Source of the DNA: Epiperipatus broadwayi | Taxonomy: Eukaryota; Onychophora; Udeonychophora; Euonychophora; Peripatidae | Direction of reading: 5' to 3' | NCBI GenBank assembly: GCA_028023455.1 | Contig: JAQFVV010000056.1 | Location: 5,975,717-6,039,716, forward strand | DNA length: 64,000 nt | Shown: positions 23,253-35,950 of the stretch, piece after piece | Numbering within the stretch: position 1 is the first letter of the stretch | Layout of the letters: each line of letters begins with the position of its first letter | Position numbers and translations under genes: made by a program | The notes under the pieces: generated by a model | The model's database searches: none | The model's input: only the letters and a program-made list of their open reading frames with translations | What the model was told of the DNA's origin: nothing

Positions 23253-25305
23253 TGTAATGATATATAAATATGTCGTTACATTAATTTAAAATAAAAACTT
23301 AAAAGTTCACAAATAAAAGTAAAAAACTAAATGCTAAAATTAAAATGTTTGTTAAACGTATATACATTCGCACAGATACCAAACTTTAAAAATATTTTTT
23401 TTAAAAAAAAAACAAATAAATAAGTATTTGAACGTACTTTTTTATAAAAAAAGTACAAGATTTAAAAATAAAAACAGGTATTAATTAATTCTTGTAATCT
23501 GTAAATGGAAATGATTGTTTATAAATTGTTTGAAAAGCAAACTAGACTTGGGCTCTTGTATAATTAAAATGATCTGATGAAAGATAGATAAGAAAATAAA
23601 GATAAATTAGCTTGACCAATGGAAGCAACAAGCCTTGGCTCAGACCCTAACGAAAGTGATGGATTAGTGACGTTTTGTTGATTGAATCCATGTGGATAAT
23701 ATAAAGAGAAATACAGTTTTTTGGACAGTTCCAGCTTTTTGTGTTTGAGAGATGTGATAGGACGCACATACCACAATCTCTATTTTAAAAAAAATGAAAA
23801 GACTGTGATATCTTGAACCAGCTATTTCCATCTCCAGAACATTATCTTCCAATGGAGGTGTTGCAAAAATTTAAAACAAGAACCTGGACTCTTCTACCGT
23901 GAGCTATGAACTTTACAAATTAACAACAACAAAAAAAAGTAATTAAGAACTTTCGTCATTGCTTTTTCTAAAGATTCAGCTAATCTAAATTTTAAAATGA
24001 ACTCTTATTTGATTTTCAAAGTAATAATTGATTGTTTAAAATTATATAGTTAAGTTTGCTAAAATCATTTCCATTTTATTATTTTTATTTGTATTAATAT
24101 ATTGTATAAATTATTGAAATGCATGAAATTTAAGTTGGGTATAGACGTTGCATGGATTCATTAGCAGTTGATTATGTTGTGGTTTTCACAGTCGATTAGA
24201 ATATATAAGTCAACGATGTAACTGTGGAATCTTATGATGAATACCAATGGGTCTTCTGTATTCCCTCAACAATTGACGTTATCGATGACTTTGTATTTTG
24301 ATCGGTTGTGTTTAATTTGAATGTTTTTGACCGCGGAATCTGTACAGCTGATCTATACTCAACATTTTGAAACAAATTTTATAAAATTTATCTGTGTGAA
24401 CGTATCTAAATGTTAAATTTAAGTCGGGCGTGAATGGCTATATAGTTTTGTAAAGTTATATTAAGGGAGGGTAATCTTAGGTTATTCGTTTCGTAGTTGA
24501 ATTGGCTCAATGGATTGGATATTTTTGTGTAATTAGTAGATGTAGTATGAGATCCGCTATGTGCAGGATTGTGTATATATGCCACAAACTTTCTGTTTGC
24601 CTATGGATGGGTTTGTAAGACGGCAAAGGACCGCGATCCATTCTTATGGAGTTTTATGTTTATTGTTCTACTCACCAACAGATGTGACATTCCTGTTGGT
24701 GGAGAGACAATGTCTTCTCTAATTCTACTTACTGATCAGATGTACATTCCTGACAGTATAGTATTTTGTGTTGTCGTATTTTCATGCTACATTGAATACA
24801 TAAATGTATCAGATGGATTGGCACCGGTTTGATTGCAAATTTTTTGGCCTAAGGTTAAATAAGGGATAGAATATTTTCTTTTCAAATGCAGGTCTATGTA
24901 GTCTATTCATACTCGACTATCTAAATAAAATATTAAACTCATTGAAACTTAGTTAAATGTAAAATTAAAAGTTAATATAAAAATCTAAAATGATAAACTT
25001 ATTCCTGAAATTACAATGATTTTATATGTGCATAAATAAATATTTTTATGTGTTAATTTCTGGCAGTGGCTTTTATTTATTTATATTTAAGATATAAATT
25101 AAGATATAGATTTTTATCTCTGCGTCTCCACTGAGCTAGTGACTTGGGTTAACGATCTGAATATTTAAATAAAGTGGAATCCTAACAGCATGTATCTGCC
25201 TACTCTATAAATTTTTCTAGGTTTAAATGCCTAGATGGCGACCTGTAGAGCAGATATCATAGTTTGCGGTTAGATTCGATCTTCACTTTCATTTCGATCG
25301 TTATA
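23253..25305 (+). repeat. 3' LTR (2-kb LTR family, copy 3)
   Basis: Begins TGTAATGATAT and ends GATCGTTATA, followed by the target duplication GTAT. Promoter elements sit at CCAAT 23616, TGACGT 23668 and TATAAAG 23700. Differences from the 5' LTR are mostly single bases and short indels. Confidence 0.85.
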
Positions 25306-25309
25306 GTAT

Positions 25310-27959
25310 GTATTTATTTTTCAATGTATAGAATGAAATGTATAGAGTAGCTATGAGATAGAAAGTTATTCATGATATGTTCTATGTAGATTGGGATTGA
25401 GAACTCTCTTCTTTAATATATCTAAGTATTTGCCATGAGTGAAGTATATTCCTAAATTGTGTATGTATGTATTATAAAAATGATATTTTATGAAGTTTAG
25501 TAGTATATGTCCCATTTATTCTGGTGGTGAGACTGAGTCCCACAGTATACCTCAAAGTTAGTTGGGGATTCATTATTTGTCATTAGATTTATTAGCCAAG
25601 AAGTTTGTTTATTCCTCATGTGTTTAAATTTTCTTGAATGTTTATTTTTGTTATCATAGAATCATAGCTATATGTAATGTAGTTGAACTTTAAATAAATG
25701 GGAAGATTAAATTCTTTATGGAATATTAAAGCAGAAATAGTGTTATATTTGTTGGTTGGTCTATGGCATTGTCTGAATTATGACACTTATTTAGTAATTC
25801 ATAAGTAAACTGTCAAGATGTAAATATATTGATTTTGTCTTAATTATAGCATAAGATGTGACACACACGTAATGCAAATAATCTTGCAGACATGAAAGTA
25901 TAATACTGTTAAATTTATACATCAGGAATGAAGTATTTTGAATTATATCATGTTAATTTATCTGCAAGCTTTAAATCATCAAATCATCAGAATGATTACT
26001 TTTATTTGGAATGTGTGAAAAGTATAGATATTTAAAGGAATTATTTGATTGAGCTATTTAAAGTTACTTTCTTGACAGCCAAATTTATTAATTTTTTTTA
26101 TCCCAATAATTGATAGTGTGACGTTTCCAACTTGTATATTTGTGCCCATAATATGATATTTAATTATCCAGTGTTGTTTGCTAAAAAAAAAAAAAGATGT
26201 TAGAGTTAATTAACAGCCTAAATATATTCGAAGTTAGAATATGAGGGCTTTATTTTATTTGTTAATTCATGTTCTGTAAACATCTAGTCAATAAATGATA
26301 AAAAGTGTAACAAAAAAGATATCAAATCCAGATTAGTAAATGTATGTGTAAAATTTAAGAATTAGGACAAATAGTCCCAATGTGAGCTAATTATATCTAT
26401 TTTAATTGCAAATGTAAATAAATGCTTTATTTATTATTTAAAACTGTCTCCAATTTTTCTTATATGCATTCGTATTCTAGTTTCCACATTCTACATATCT
26501 ATTACAACATAAATGCACTACTTTGTAAATTTGATAATAAACATACTGAAATCTGATAATATTGTTCTCTTGATCCAAACATTATGTGAAATACTTTACC
26601 ATTTGGTAAACTTATAAAAAGGTTGTATACTCAGTTTATTATTTAGACAATGATGTGAGATTAAAAGGTACCCTATTTCCTTCATTATCTAATTGCTAGT
26701 CCAGTGAAACATCACCCAATTCATTCCATTATTATTATTTTTTTATTACAATAGTAATAAGTTATTGTGTAATAGAATTTCTTTAATCAAATCATATTAA
26801 AAATTCCCTGAGATCTGATTTCCTAGTTCCAAATTAATATTAATTTAGCTATTTAGATTAAGACATGCTAGATAGTGAAGTTATTCAATATCATGCTTTT
26901 ATGTTAAAGTTATGTTGTAGTTAATCTATGAGTGTATTTAGATGATAGAAGAAATTAAATTTAAATTATAGTTTATTGGCTTGAATAAATGAAACTTTAT
27001 TGATTTCTATCATTTGGTTGATTAACAAATGAGGCATATATCTTGTTTTAATCATCAATAGTATTTTTTCATTTATTTATATTCTGTATATTCTTAACTT
27101 TCTATAACCCTCTACTGAGCTAAGCTGTAAATCAGGCATAAGTAGAAGAGTCTCAATATTAATTCAAAGCAAAATATAATTGTTAACTTATTCTATTCAT
27201 TAATAGAATTGGCGCCCTGGGCATTTGCTTATATAATGTGTAGAATCGGTGTTGATGGGGGGGGGGTTATAATAATATATATTTACTTTCTTAAATTATG
27301 TGTGTTCCTTTCGGAAAAACTATCCAAAATTAAAATAAGCCTTATTTTAAAGATTTTTTTTTTTTAAAAAAAAAGCAATGAAAATAAACATTGCAAAATT
27401 TTTAAAGACAAAATATAAAATAAATTTGAATAAAAATAATATATAATAAAAAATAAAGAACACCTAAGAACAATAACAGAAACTTAGTAAAATCATTTTA
27501 GCTTAAAATATGAATCATGACAAAATACAAATAATTTTTACTTACAATATACTTATAATTTCTGAAGCCATGTGAAAAAAAAAGTGTATACTAAAAAATT
27601 AAGATTGTTCAATGTCTACTTAAGTGCAATATCAAATCATGTAATATTGTTGCCATTGGATTCATTACTGTGTTTGTTAAACTTCAATTACATAGTTATT
27701 CTGTTTTAAAACAATGTATTTTATATTTGAGTAATCAATATATAATACATGATAGTGCCAAAATTCACATCTGCAGGTTAATTCTGTCTAATGATGTTCA
27801 TTAATGTAAAACACTGAATCTATATATCTAAAAGCCACCATTGTTTCTTTAATAATAATTTAACTCTCTAGCAACTGTGACAGATATTTTTTTGTAAGTT
27901 TTCAACTTGTGACTTAGCATTAATCTTCTTGATGTCATTGTTATTATAAAATAATGTTT
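25310..27959. other. AT-rich DNA, no gene recognised
   Basis: Contains a 10-base G tract at 27257-27266 and scattered A/T homopolymers. No repeat family was recognised. Confidence 0.5.
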
Positions 27960-28770
27960 GTTTATTTTTAAAAAAAGTGTAGTTGTTGTGAAATTTTAAA
28001 ACTAAACAGTTTTTTTAATAATATAAAAATTTCCATAATGCTTTTATTGGCATTTTATTTGGAGAAAAAGTCTGAAGAGGTCAGTATGTTAGACAGTCAT
28101 TTTAGATTTAGGGAATACTGCTATTGTGTGACATAGAAGAAAATGTCCTCTGTGTGTTTACTTTCTTCTGGTCTCATAATCATGTAAAGATTTTGCTATA
28201 AACAAAATATAATTTTTTGCTTGTTTATAAAATATTTTTAATTATTTTTACACAAAAATTGGTTGATTATTATTTAAGACAAAAAGAATACACAGGGGCA
28301 TTTTAATTTATTCATCTATCTTTTATTTTTAAAAATAGAAATTAATAAATCTGACCATAATATAAATAAAGAAATCCACAACATGTGTAATATTATTGTC
28401 TATCAGAATCAAAACGGTGTTAAATTTTTTTAAAAAAAATATAATTGTTATAAAGAAAATATATTTTAAAGCAGAACTCAATATATCTATCATAAATCTA
28501 CCTGTTTGTTAAAAAAAAGCTTAAAAAACATTATGTTCATTTTCAGAAAGACTGTTTACACTAATTTGATAAAAGATGTATATGGTACACTGTTTGATTT
28601 AAAAATAAGTGAAAACATCAAATGTAATTTTTTAGAATATTATTTATTTATAAAATTAAATTAGAAAATCAAGATTCATATAGAAATTAAAGATAAAGCA
28701 TTTTCAAAAATTCTCATCTGGTGGAACAAAAGAAAAGGCCACATTTCATAAGGCTTAGAATTTCATTATA
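27960..28770 (+). repeat. Dispersed repeat A, copy 2
   Basis: Aligns in the same order with 35130-35950. Shared blocks are ACTTTCTTCT(G/A)GTCT, TTTTTTGCTTGTT(T/C)ATAAAAT, ATTGGTTGATTATTATTTAA, ATAAAGAAAATAT, TTTTTTAGAATATTATT and TGGAACAAAA(G/A)AAAA. No coding frame remains. Its right end lies close to the AT tract that flanks LTR copy 4. Confidence 0.65.
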
Positions 28771-28895
28771 AAATGTTAGCATTTTGAAATTCATGTGTAT
28801 GCAATACTTCAAATATACAAATAAGAAACTTTCAAATTTCTATAAAATAACTATATCAATCTTAGTCTCTAAATCATGCACTATGAAATCAATGT

Positions 28896-28901
<6 letters not shown>

Positions 28902-28960
<59 letters not shown>
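28902..28960. repeat. (AT)n microsatellite, about 30 units
   Basis: An uninterrupted AT run that borders decayed LTR copy 4. It makes meaningless Ile-Tyr repeat frames on both strands. Confidence 0.95.
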
Positions 28961-28961
<1 letters not shown>

Positions 28962-31058
28962 CCATTACAGCAAAAGTCTGCTTGTAGCAGTGAAAACTTT
29001 GGTAGTGTTTTAATATTATTCTTATGCTGATCTGGTTGAATTTTGAATTTGGGGTAGTTTTCATTATATGTAGATTTTTTAACAGTCACTGACAAAGGGC
29101 CTTTAATGTATCCACTGTACATGGGTGCCATCTAGGCATTTGAACCTAGAAAAATTTATATAGTAGGCAGATACATAAGTTAAGATTCAAATATATATAT
29201 ATATATTATTCTGACCATTTGCCCAATGTCATTAGCTCATAGAGTAGCAGAGATCTAAACATTAATATTTAAAACAATAAAATAAAAGAAGCCACTGCCA
29301 GTAATTAACACACAAATAGATTTTATTGATGCACATTTAAAATTGAGGAAGAAATTTAATTTTTAGATTTTAACATTAATAATTTTTTTAAATTTAAATT
29401 CACATTTACTATTTAAATAGACCACACAGATGGATATTTAAATTTTATTTACTTTAGCATGTCGAGCATAGATAGTCTACATAGATTTTTTTCCACTTAA
29501 AACTTATCAAAACATTCATTCAATCTCAGACTAAAAGTTTGTAGCCAACCCAATGTCAGCTTCCAGATATATATTTGCAACTAATGTAATATGAAGATGC
29601 TAACATAAAACTACGCTGACAGGAATGTGCATCTGACAGCATGATATTATTTGAAGAAAATGATCCGTGTCCAGAACAGGAAAGTGCATCTGCCTGACTA
29701 AGGAATCATGTATATAATTATTTTTAAAGAGTGCTACGTATGGGGGAGAGCGGTCTTTCTGCCGCCTTATAAATCACTGTCCACAGAGCTAGAAGGGTCA
29801 ATGGCGCCAGAAGTACATCTGCGACCATTTCAACGATATGACTGCCTCTTTGGGATCATGCATTAGTTGGGCACATGGCCCTGTATGCTAAACATGCTTC
29901 ACATTACATTAATATAAACACCCATATATCCCTCCACCAGCATTGCCCTAACTACGAAACAAATAACCTGAAATTAAAATCCCTTAAATTAAACATAAAC
30001 AAATTTAAACAGTTATTGATCTTTATCCATGCAGCTATCTACACCCAACTTTAATTTAATACATTTTATTTAACAGATAGAAATAAATAACCTAGTTAAA
30101 TACAAACATAAATAATTAAATTAAAAAATGGAAATGATTGAAATAGCAAACGTATATAAAAACAAATATTTATAATTGATTTAGAGTTCTATTCTTGGTC
30201 AGATAAGAGTACATTCATTTATATTACTTTTTTTTTGGATTGATTACTTATTGACGTTATACGGTAATTATTTAAAAAAAAGTTCAATTGGTAAAAGTTT
30301 ATACTTTACGGATTCTGCAGATTTTGAGGTTCATCTTCGTGATCACTTATGTAGATTGTTTGTTCTTCCTTTTTAAAAATGAAGCCGCTACTTGCCATTC
30401 CTTTTTGGTCCCTAACTGTCATAGGAAGGTCTCAGCTGGTTGTCCGAAAATTAAATTTATTGCAGACTTCCACATCGTGAAAATCTGCAATATAGCTAGT
30501 TATAATGACATATTCATAGTCAGCTCTCAGATAACAATTATAATAATAATTTTGCTTTTATATTTTTATTAGTCTCTTATCATCCAATCTTTGGATTCAA
30601 CTGGCAAAATGTCATTAATCCTCTGGTGTTTCAATTACGGTTCATGCTGACATTTCTGTTGTTTGCATTGGTCATTTAATTTCTTTGTACTCTCTTATCT
30701 GATCCTTTAATTTATTTTAAATGCCTCAAGGGCCAGTTTGCTTTTGAACAATCATTTAATTAATAAGACAATCATTTCCATTTTCTAAGATTATAGAAAT
30801 CAACATTATTTCTATTTCCAAAAATATCAAATTTTTATATCTTTACTTTTTTTACAAAAAAAAAAAATAGTTTCAAATATTTTTATTTTTTAAAATAGTT
30901 TTTAAAGTTGTCCATCATGCGATCTATATATATACGTTAAACAGTTTTTAAATTTCAGTTTTTAAGTTACGTTTTTTTCTTTTTAATAAATCAATTTTTA
31001 TTTATGATCTTTTATTTTAATTTTAAAATAATGTGACAGCATATTTTATTCCGTTACA
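28957..31058 (-). mobile_element. Old inverted LTR, 2-kb family, copy 4
   Basis: Read on the minus strand it starts TGTAACGGAATAAAATATGC at 31058 and ends near 28957 (reverse complement TATAACCATTAC). Shared blocks in order include TATATACGTT-type sequence near 30935, GGAATGTGCATCTGACAG near 29613, the GCAGATAC block near 29166 and GCCATCTAGGCATTTGAACC near 29127. Its length of about 2.1 kb equals the young copies. It is far more diverged, so it is an older solo LTR or LTR remnant. AT-rich tracts flank both ends. Confidence 0.75.
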
Positions 31059-31070
31059 ATATATATATAT

Positions 31071-31455
31071 AATTATAATTGAAATAATATTTTTAATGGT
31101 TTACAAACAATCTTTAAATCCACAGAAGTACTTTCGGTTACTTTCATCGTTTGACTTTGTAAATAGTATTAAAAATTTAATTATTGATGAAAATGATATT
31201 ATTGCTTCATTGGATGTTACAGAAATGCATGGATCTATTGATAGAATGAATTCCATAAAAATAATTGAACATGCATTAAAAAGTAAAAATATTTGTAAAT
31301 ATATGATAAAATTTAACATTGATTCTTTAAAATTTTTTAATGATAACATTTTTTTTTTAAATTGCAGTTGAGGCAGGTTAGAAAGTAACCGAAAGTACTT
31401 CTGCGGATTTAAAGATTGTTTGTAAACCATTAAAAATATTATTTCAATTATAATT
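31071..31455. mobile_element. 75-bp inverted repeats around a reverse-transcriptase fragment
   Basis: Arms 31071-31145 and 31381-31455 are reverse complements with a single mismatch (CTGTGG against CTGCGG). Each arm read inward encodes MVYKQSLNPQKYFRLLS. The 235-bp middle has the reverse-transcriptase fragment listed separately. Arms this similar beside a decayed LTR mean recent formation or gene conversion. It could be a foldback element, a twin-priming inversion, or part of a Penelope-like element, whose long repeats can be inverted. Confidence 0.75.
31146..31371 (+). pseudogene. Probable Penelope-like reverse-transcriptase fragment
   Basis: Just after the left arm the frame reads SSFDFVNSIKNLIIDE, then IIASLDVTEMHGSID, then a stretch ending SLKFFNDNIFFLN. 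This fits the N-terminal part of Penelope-like RT: a FDFV-KIK block, then an SxDV-S-F-x-x-I(P) motif A with the catalytic Asp, then an FxxNxFxF block. Motif B (the GxPMGS region) and the YxDD motif are absent because the fragment stops at the right inverted arm. About 75 residues are seen. The match is by motif order only, so LINE-type RT is not excluded. Confidence 0.5.
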
Positions 31456-33842
31456 ACAAGATTGTTTTTAATTAACGGATATTTTATTTATTTTATATAT
31501 ATATATAAACAATGATATTATTATCCTTAAACTGAAATTTAAAAATAAGGATGTTAAATTATCTGTTAAACTTTCAATTACTGTTTCCAGATGTTAATTA
31601 GAACACTGCTGCTTATACCATTTTGTCCACTTTGGGACTTTTACAGAATAACATCATATTATCATTACTCATTTAATTCATTTTTCACCTGAATCACAAT
31701 TTACTTATGAAAATAATGAACTTATAATTTAGTTTTTTTTTATATAAGGTTTAATCACAAGTTGTACCAATGGTAACTTTTCATATTGTGATTGGCAATA
31801 ATGATAAATTTTATTTTAATTTGAAAGCTTATTTTTATATTGAAAATACATTTTTGTTTACTTTAATCATATTTTTATTAATAAAAGTAAAATATATTGG
31901 TGTTTCTTTTGTTGCCAAGTTGAAAATCCCTATTGGCTGAGTTAATTAAAGTTCTAAATGTTTGATTGGTCAATTATAAAATCAGCAGTAAAATATATGT
32001 CTTTTAAAATTATACTCATTTTAGTTTACTTTCTAAAAAGCAAATCAATAATTTGACAGATTATTAAAGTAAATAAAAGTTTTTTTCAAAAATAAATTTA
32101 TATTTATATTTGATAAAAATAAACTATAGCAGACAACATAAAATGTACTTTTCTTAACCTATTACAAAATGCAGTCTATGTCATTGATTTCTTTCTCAAT
32201 TTATTTTTGTGTAAAAGTAAATAATTTTTACTAAAATCTGAAATATTCTTTTAAAATAATTATGTTTTCATGTATATTTTATAAAAACAATAATAAATAA
32301 TTTAAAAAACCTCTAAAACATACATTTTCATTTTGAAAATCAAAACAAAGAGTTTAGAACTGTCAAAATTGTTGACAAGCTCTTCTTTCCATAGAGAATG
32401 AAAATCAAAGAATCAGCCTTGAAAGGCAGGCCTTATCAAATTGTTATAAATTTAAATATTATTGACTTTTTAGTTGCAAAATAATTTTAAAAGGGTCAGC
32501 ATCATACAGTACATTTTTCTTGATAAAATATCCATAAAATTGGCAAAATAAGATAAAAATTAGCGGCTTGAGAGTGAGTTAAAGCCGACTACAATTATGG
32601 TCAGAGAGTATGGAGGAAATGTTAAAATAAAAAAATTTAAACAACTTATATATAGCAACTATTATAAATTAATCCTTAGTTGTCAAATTTCCTTACTTGA
32701 CAGGTGGAATAAAAGTTTGATTGATTTCATTCATCAAAAACATATCTAGATTGCTTCTATTCAGAAGTATATTTATATATAATAATCAAAATTATTATAA
32801 TATAGCTTCTAAAAATTGAATTATTTTACATTCAAATCGGTTAAATATAATAAAAAAATTTAAAATAACATTAATAACTGAAAAACATTATAAGAAAAAT
32901 GTAAGAAAATTAGCCTGCAGAAAAACAAAAGATTTATACTTCCATCAATTACAATGTGAAATCGCCATTGACTTTGTGTGTCTTAGAAATTAAGATCACT
33001 GAATATTCACTTGTTTTTTTCCTTCACCTAAAATTAAATATTTCAAATCAGAATATTAATCTAGCTATATTATTAGACAATATAGTATAAAAAATAATCA
33101 TAAAATACATAAATTTTTATGAAAAAATTGCTGTTGTGTTTCAGTTTTCACCAAATGTCATTGATATGCAAATAGCGGTCAAGCATTGTTCACTTTCCCA
33201 TGATTATTTTTCTTCTAAAATTTAAAGTTTTTCAAATCGAACTTTATGTTCCAATAAATTAATGTAAAATCTTAATTATGAATGTAAAAAATTGTGTGAA
33301 ATATATTTACTTACATTCAAAATCTATTATGAAAGTAAAACAATTTGTTTTGATTTTTGACTTTGACAGATATGCTGGGGGAACAATGGCCAAAGCTGAC
33401 AGTTAGAGTTTAGTGGTAGCTTATTAGGTCAAAAAAGGTGGATCAATATAACAATAGACAGCCAAGAAATATCGATTTTTTTGAAAAAATATTGCTAAAT
33501 GCAGATTTTTTTGAAACTAAAATTTTAAATTTAAATTACACTATGAATTTACAATAAAATAAGCATAATTTGAAGAATATGTGACCAAAAATGGCCAAGA
33601 GATGGCACAAACAATTAAAAAATGTAATTATTGGTTAAAAGGTTTTAAAGTCTCAAAAAGTATCCACCATTATAAAACTAAAAATGAAATAAATTTAAAA
33701 ATTTACCAATATTTAAAATATTAAATTCAAACTAAAGGTTAACATTTATACAAATTTAAAACTCAACACTAGTACATTTAATCTACTACAGAATGAATTG
33801 AATACATGAATAATTCAAATCATTACAATCAATGACAAAAAC
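31456..33842. other. AT-rich DNA, no gene recognised
   Basis: No feature was supported. Weak similarity between 32300-32400 and 40840-40920 was noted, but it is too diverged to call. Confidence 0.45.
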
Positions 33843-34108
33843 TTTTTTATATATTAAATGCTTTTATTTACCATGCACTAAAAAGCAAAAAAAAATTGTT
33901 TCTTCAACAACAATTGGAGTTTTTAGGTTTAATTTGAAGTAAAAACATGGAGGAGGAGGGATTCAGAAATTGACTTAATTAATTCCTGGACTTCCCATGC
34001 TTTCATTTGAAGTTAAATCTAAAAATGCAAATTGTGGGTGAAGAAACAATTATATATATTTTTTGCTTTTTAATGCATGGCAAATAAAACATTTAACATA
34101 TAAAAAAA
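33843..34108. mobile_element. Foldback (MITE-like) element, about 266 bp
   Basis: Left arm 33843-33939 and right arm about 34002-34108 are imperfect reverse complements. Paired landmarks are TTATTTACCATGCA with TGCATGGCAAATAAA, and AATTGTTTCTTCA with TGAAGAAACAATT. The loop also pairs partly (CATGGAGGAGG with CTTCCCATG). There is no coding content, and no clear target duplication was seen. Confidence 0.65.
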
Positions 34109-34200
34109 TATCTCTTTATTTTTAAGTTTTTAGTACTGGCATAGTAAATAAAAATGTAAAATTATATTGTATTTTAAATTGACTTGACACTTATAGTTGA

Positions 34201-34216
34201 TATATATATATATATA
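34201..34216. repeat. Short AT microsatellite
   Basis: An alternating AT run of about eight units. Confidence 0.8.
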
Positions 34217-34394
34217 CCACTAGATGTTTCTGCTATAAGTTAATATGTATACATCATATATAGTACGTGTACATAATTATAAATATGTATAATAAAGCAT
34301 TAAGAAACTTACTTTACTGTTTGAAAAGTGTTTGCCTTTTTATCTTTTTAATGGGAAAAAATGTTTTAAAAAAATTCTTAACAAACTATATTGT

Positions 34395-34915
34395 AAACTA
34401 ACTTTCTTATTCTAACATTTAAATGAAGATTACAATTGAAACCAAGAAAATTATACACATTACTTAGAACATATTGAAGTGTTAAAAACAATTTTTAGAT
34501 GTGATATTATAAAATTCAAAACTTTCCTGCCCAGTGTTCAATATGAAAGAAATTAAGTGATCTATCTAAAATACTGTACAAAATTTAAAAAAAATTATAT
34601 TGAATTTAAATTTATTAAATTTCAATTTAAAATGTTATTATAACTTTAAATTGAAGCCAAAAATCTCTAAATTGCTCTCTTGCAAGCCTTAATTAAAATA
34701 TATTAAAGTTCTAAGAATAATTTTTAAATTTCATATCAAAATATTCATAATTTTCCCACCCTTTGTTCCATATCTAAGAAACTAGATATACTATAACATC
34801 ATATTGCTTTGTCTGTGATTTTTCTTATGTACAAAATTTGAACCAGTTCTATTGAATTTAAATCAATTACCTCTTGATTTTAAAATTTTATTTTAACTTT
34901 AATAATAAAAGTGAC
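34395..34915 (+). repeat. Diverged tandem duplication, period about 240 bp
   Basis: Both halves hold, in order, GAA(A/G)CCAA-AAA, AATTTTTAGA or AATTTTTAAAT, TTTCC(T/C)xCCC-TGTTC-ATAT, TATTGAATTTAAAT and TTATTxTAACTTTAA. The copies have diverged strongly, so the duplication is old. A CAAACAAACAAACAG run follows at about 34945. Confidence 0.5.
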
Positions 34916-35129
34916 TACAATAGTTTATAAGCAACCTTGCAAACAAACAAACAGAGAATGTAACTTAAATAAAAACATTTAATAATAAAACTTCACAGAA
35001 TTAACTAAGAAGATACATAATGCATGTCATTGGTTAAATGTAGTTGAAACTCAATATTTTTTTAAAAAATGAAATAAATCTATTCATTAATAATTTTCAG
35101 ATATATGAGAGTCACACTGCTTTAGAATG

Positions 35130-35950
35130 CTGTTTTAATAGTAGTGAAAATGGTATTCACATAAGTATTTTTGTATAACATAGCTGCTGTCACACTGCTT
35201 TTTTTTTTATTTTTTTAATTGGAAAAAAACCCAAAGAGGCAGTAGTTGACTAAGACCTAAGGTCAGTCAGCTAACTTCTAAGTTCTTTATTATTTATGAC
35301 AGAAAAAGCACATTGAGGGCTTTCACTTTCTTCTAGTCTAGTTTTCATGCTAAGTTTTTGGAATAAAAGAAATATGATTTTTTTTTGCTTGTTCATAAAA
35401 TATTTTTGATTATTTTTACAAATTAATTGGTTGATTATTATTTAAAACAAAAAGAATTGCACATGTACACATTCAATTTATTCATTTATGTTTTATTTTG
35501 GTAAACTTGATCATAATACAAAGAAAAAAAAATCATAATATGGGTGACATTATTACCTGTGAGAATTGAATGTGCTGAATCTTATCAAATGTTATAATAA
35601 TTATAAAGAAAATATCAGATTTTAAATTGGAAGTGATAGATTTATCATAAATCCACATTGGTTCATTTGCATTAAAAAAAAAAAAACTTGCAATAAAAAT
35701 AAATTTAAACAAACATCATTGATGTTTACAATCTATTGTTCTTATTTAAAATGTAGTTTTTAAATATTTAAAAAGATTCAATGTGATTTTTTAGAATATT
35801 ATTCATTTATAAAGTTAAATTTATAAAAATGAAGTCCAATTTATTGAAGTTTAGCATAAAATAAAGATTTTATACAGAAGTGAATAGTTAAGCATTTTCA
35901 AAAACTCTCACTTGGTGGAACAAAAAAAAAAGTCAGATTTAGTAAAAGTG
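35130..35950 (+). repeat. Dispersed repeat A, copy 3
   Basis: The most complete copy beside 27960-28770, with the same block order. The segment around 35740-35940 also matches 10720-10960. No open frame. Confidence 0.65.

Larger units (their letters stand above)
20663..25305 (+). mobile_element. Complete non-autonomous element with 2-kb LTRs
   Basis: Two same-strand LTRs (20663-22719 and 23253-25305) enclose only 533 bp. They resemble each other more than either resembles copy 1, as expected for one element. GTAT precedes the left LTR (20659-20662) and follows the right one (25306-25309), a 4-bp target duplication. The internal part starts with a tRNA-Lys-type primer-binding site and contains no gag or pol, so it must be copied by enzymes from elsewhere. 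The family cannot be placed in gypsy, BEL or retrovirus-like clades from this sequence. Confidence 0.8.

Noticed and set aside
27210-27222. TGGCGCCCTGGGC resembles a primer-binding site
   Set aside because: Only the first eight bases match, and no LTR end precedes it.
28784-29131. Open frames with Ile-Tyr repeats
   Set aside because: Translations of the (AT)n microsatellite.
30288-30572. 94-codon frame
   Set aside because: Lies inside decayed LTR copy 4 and lacks an ATG at its start.
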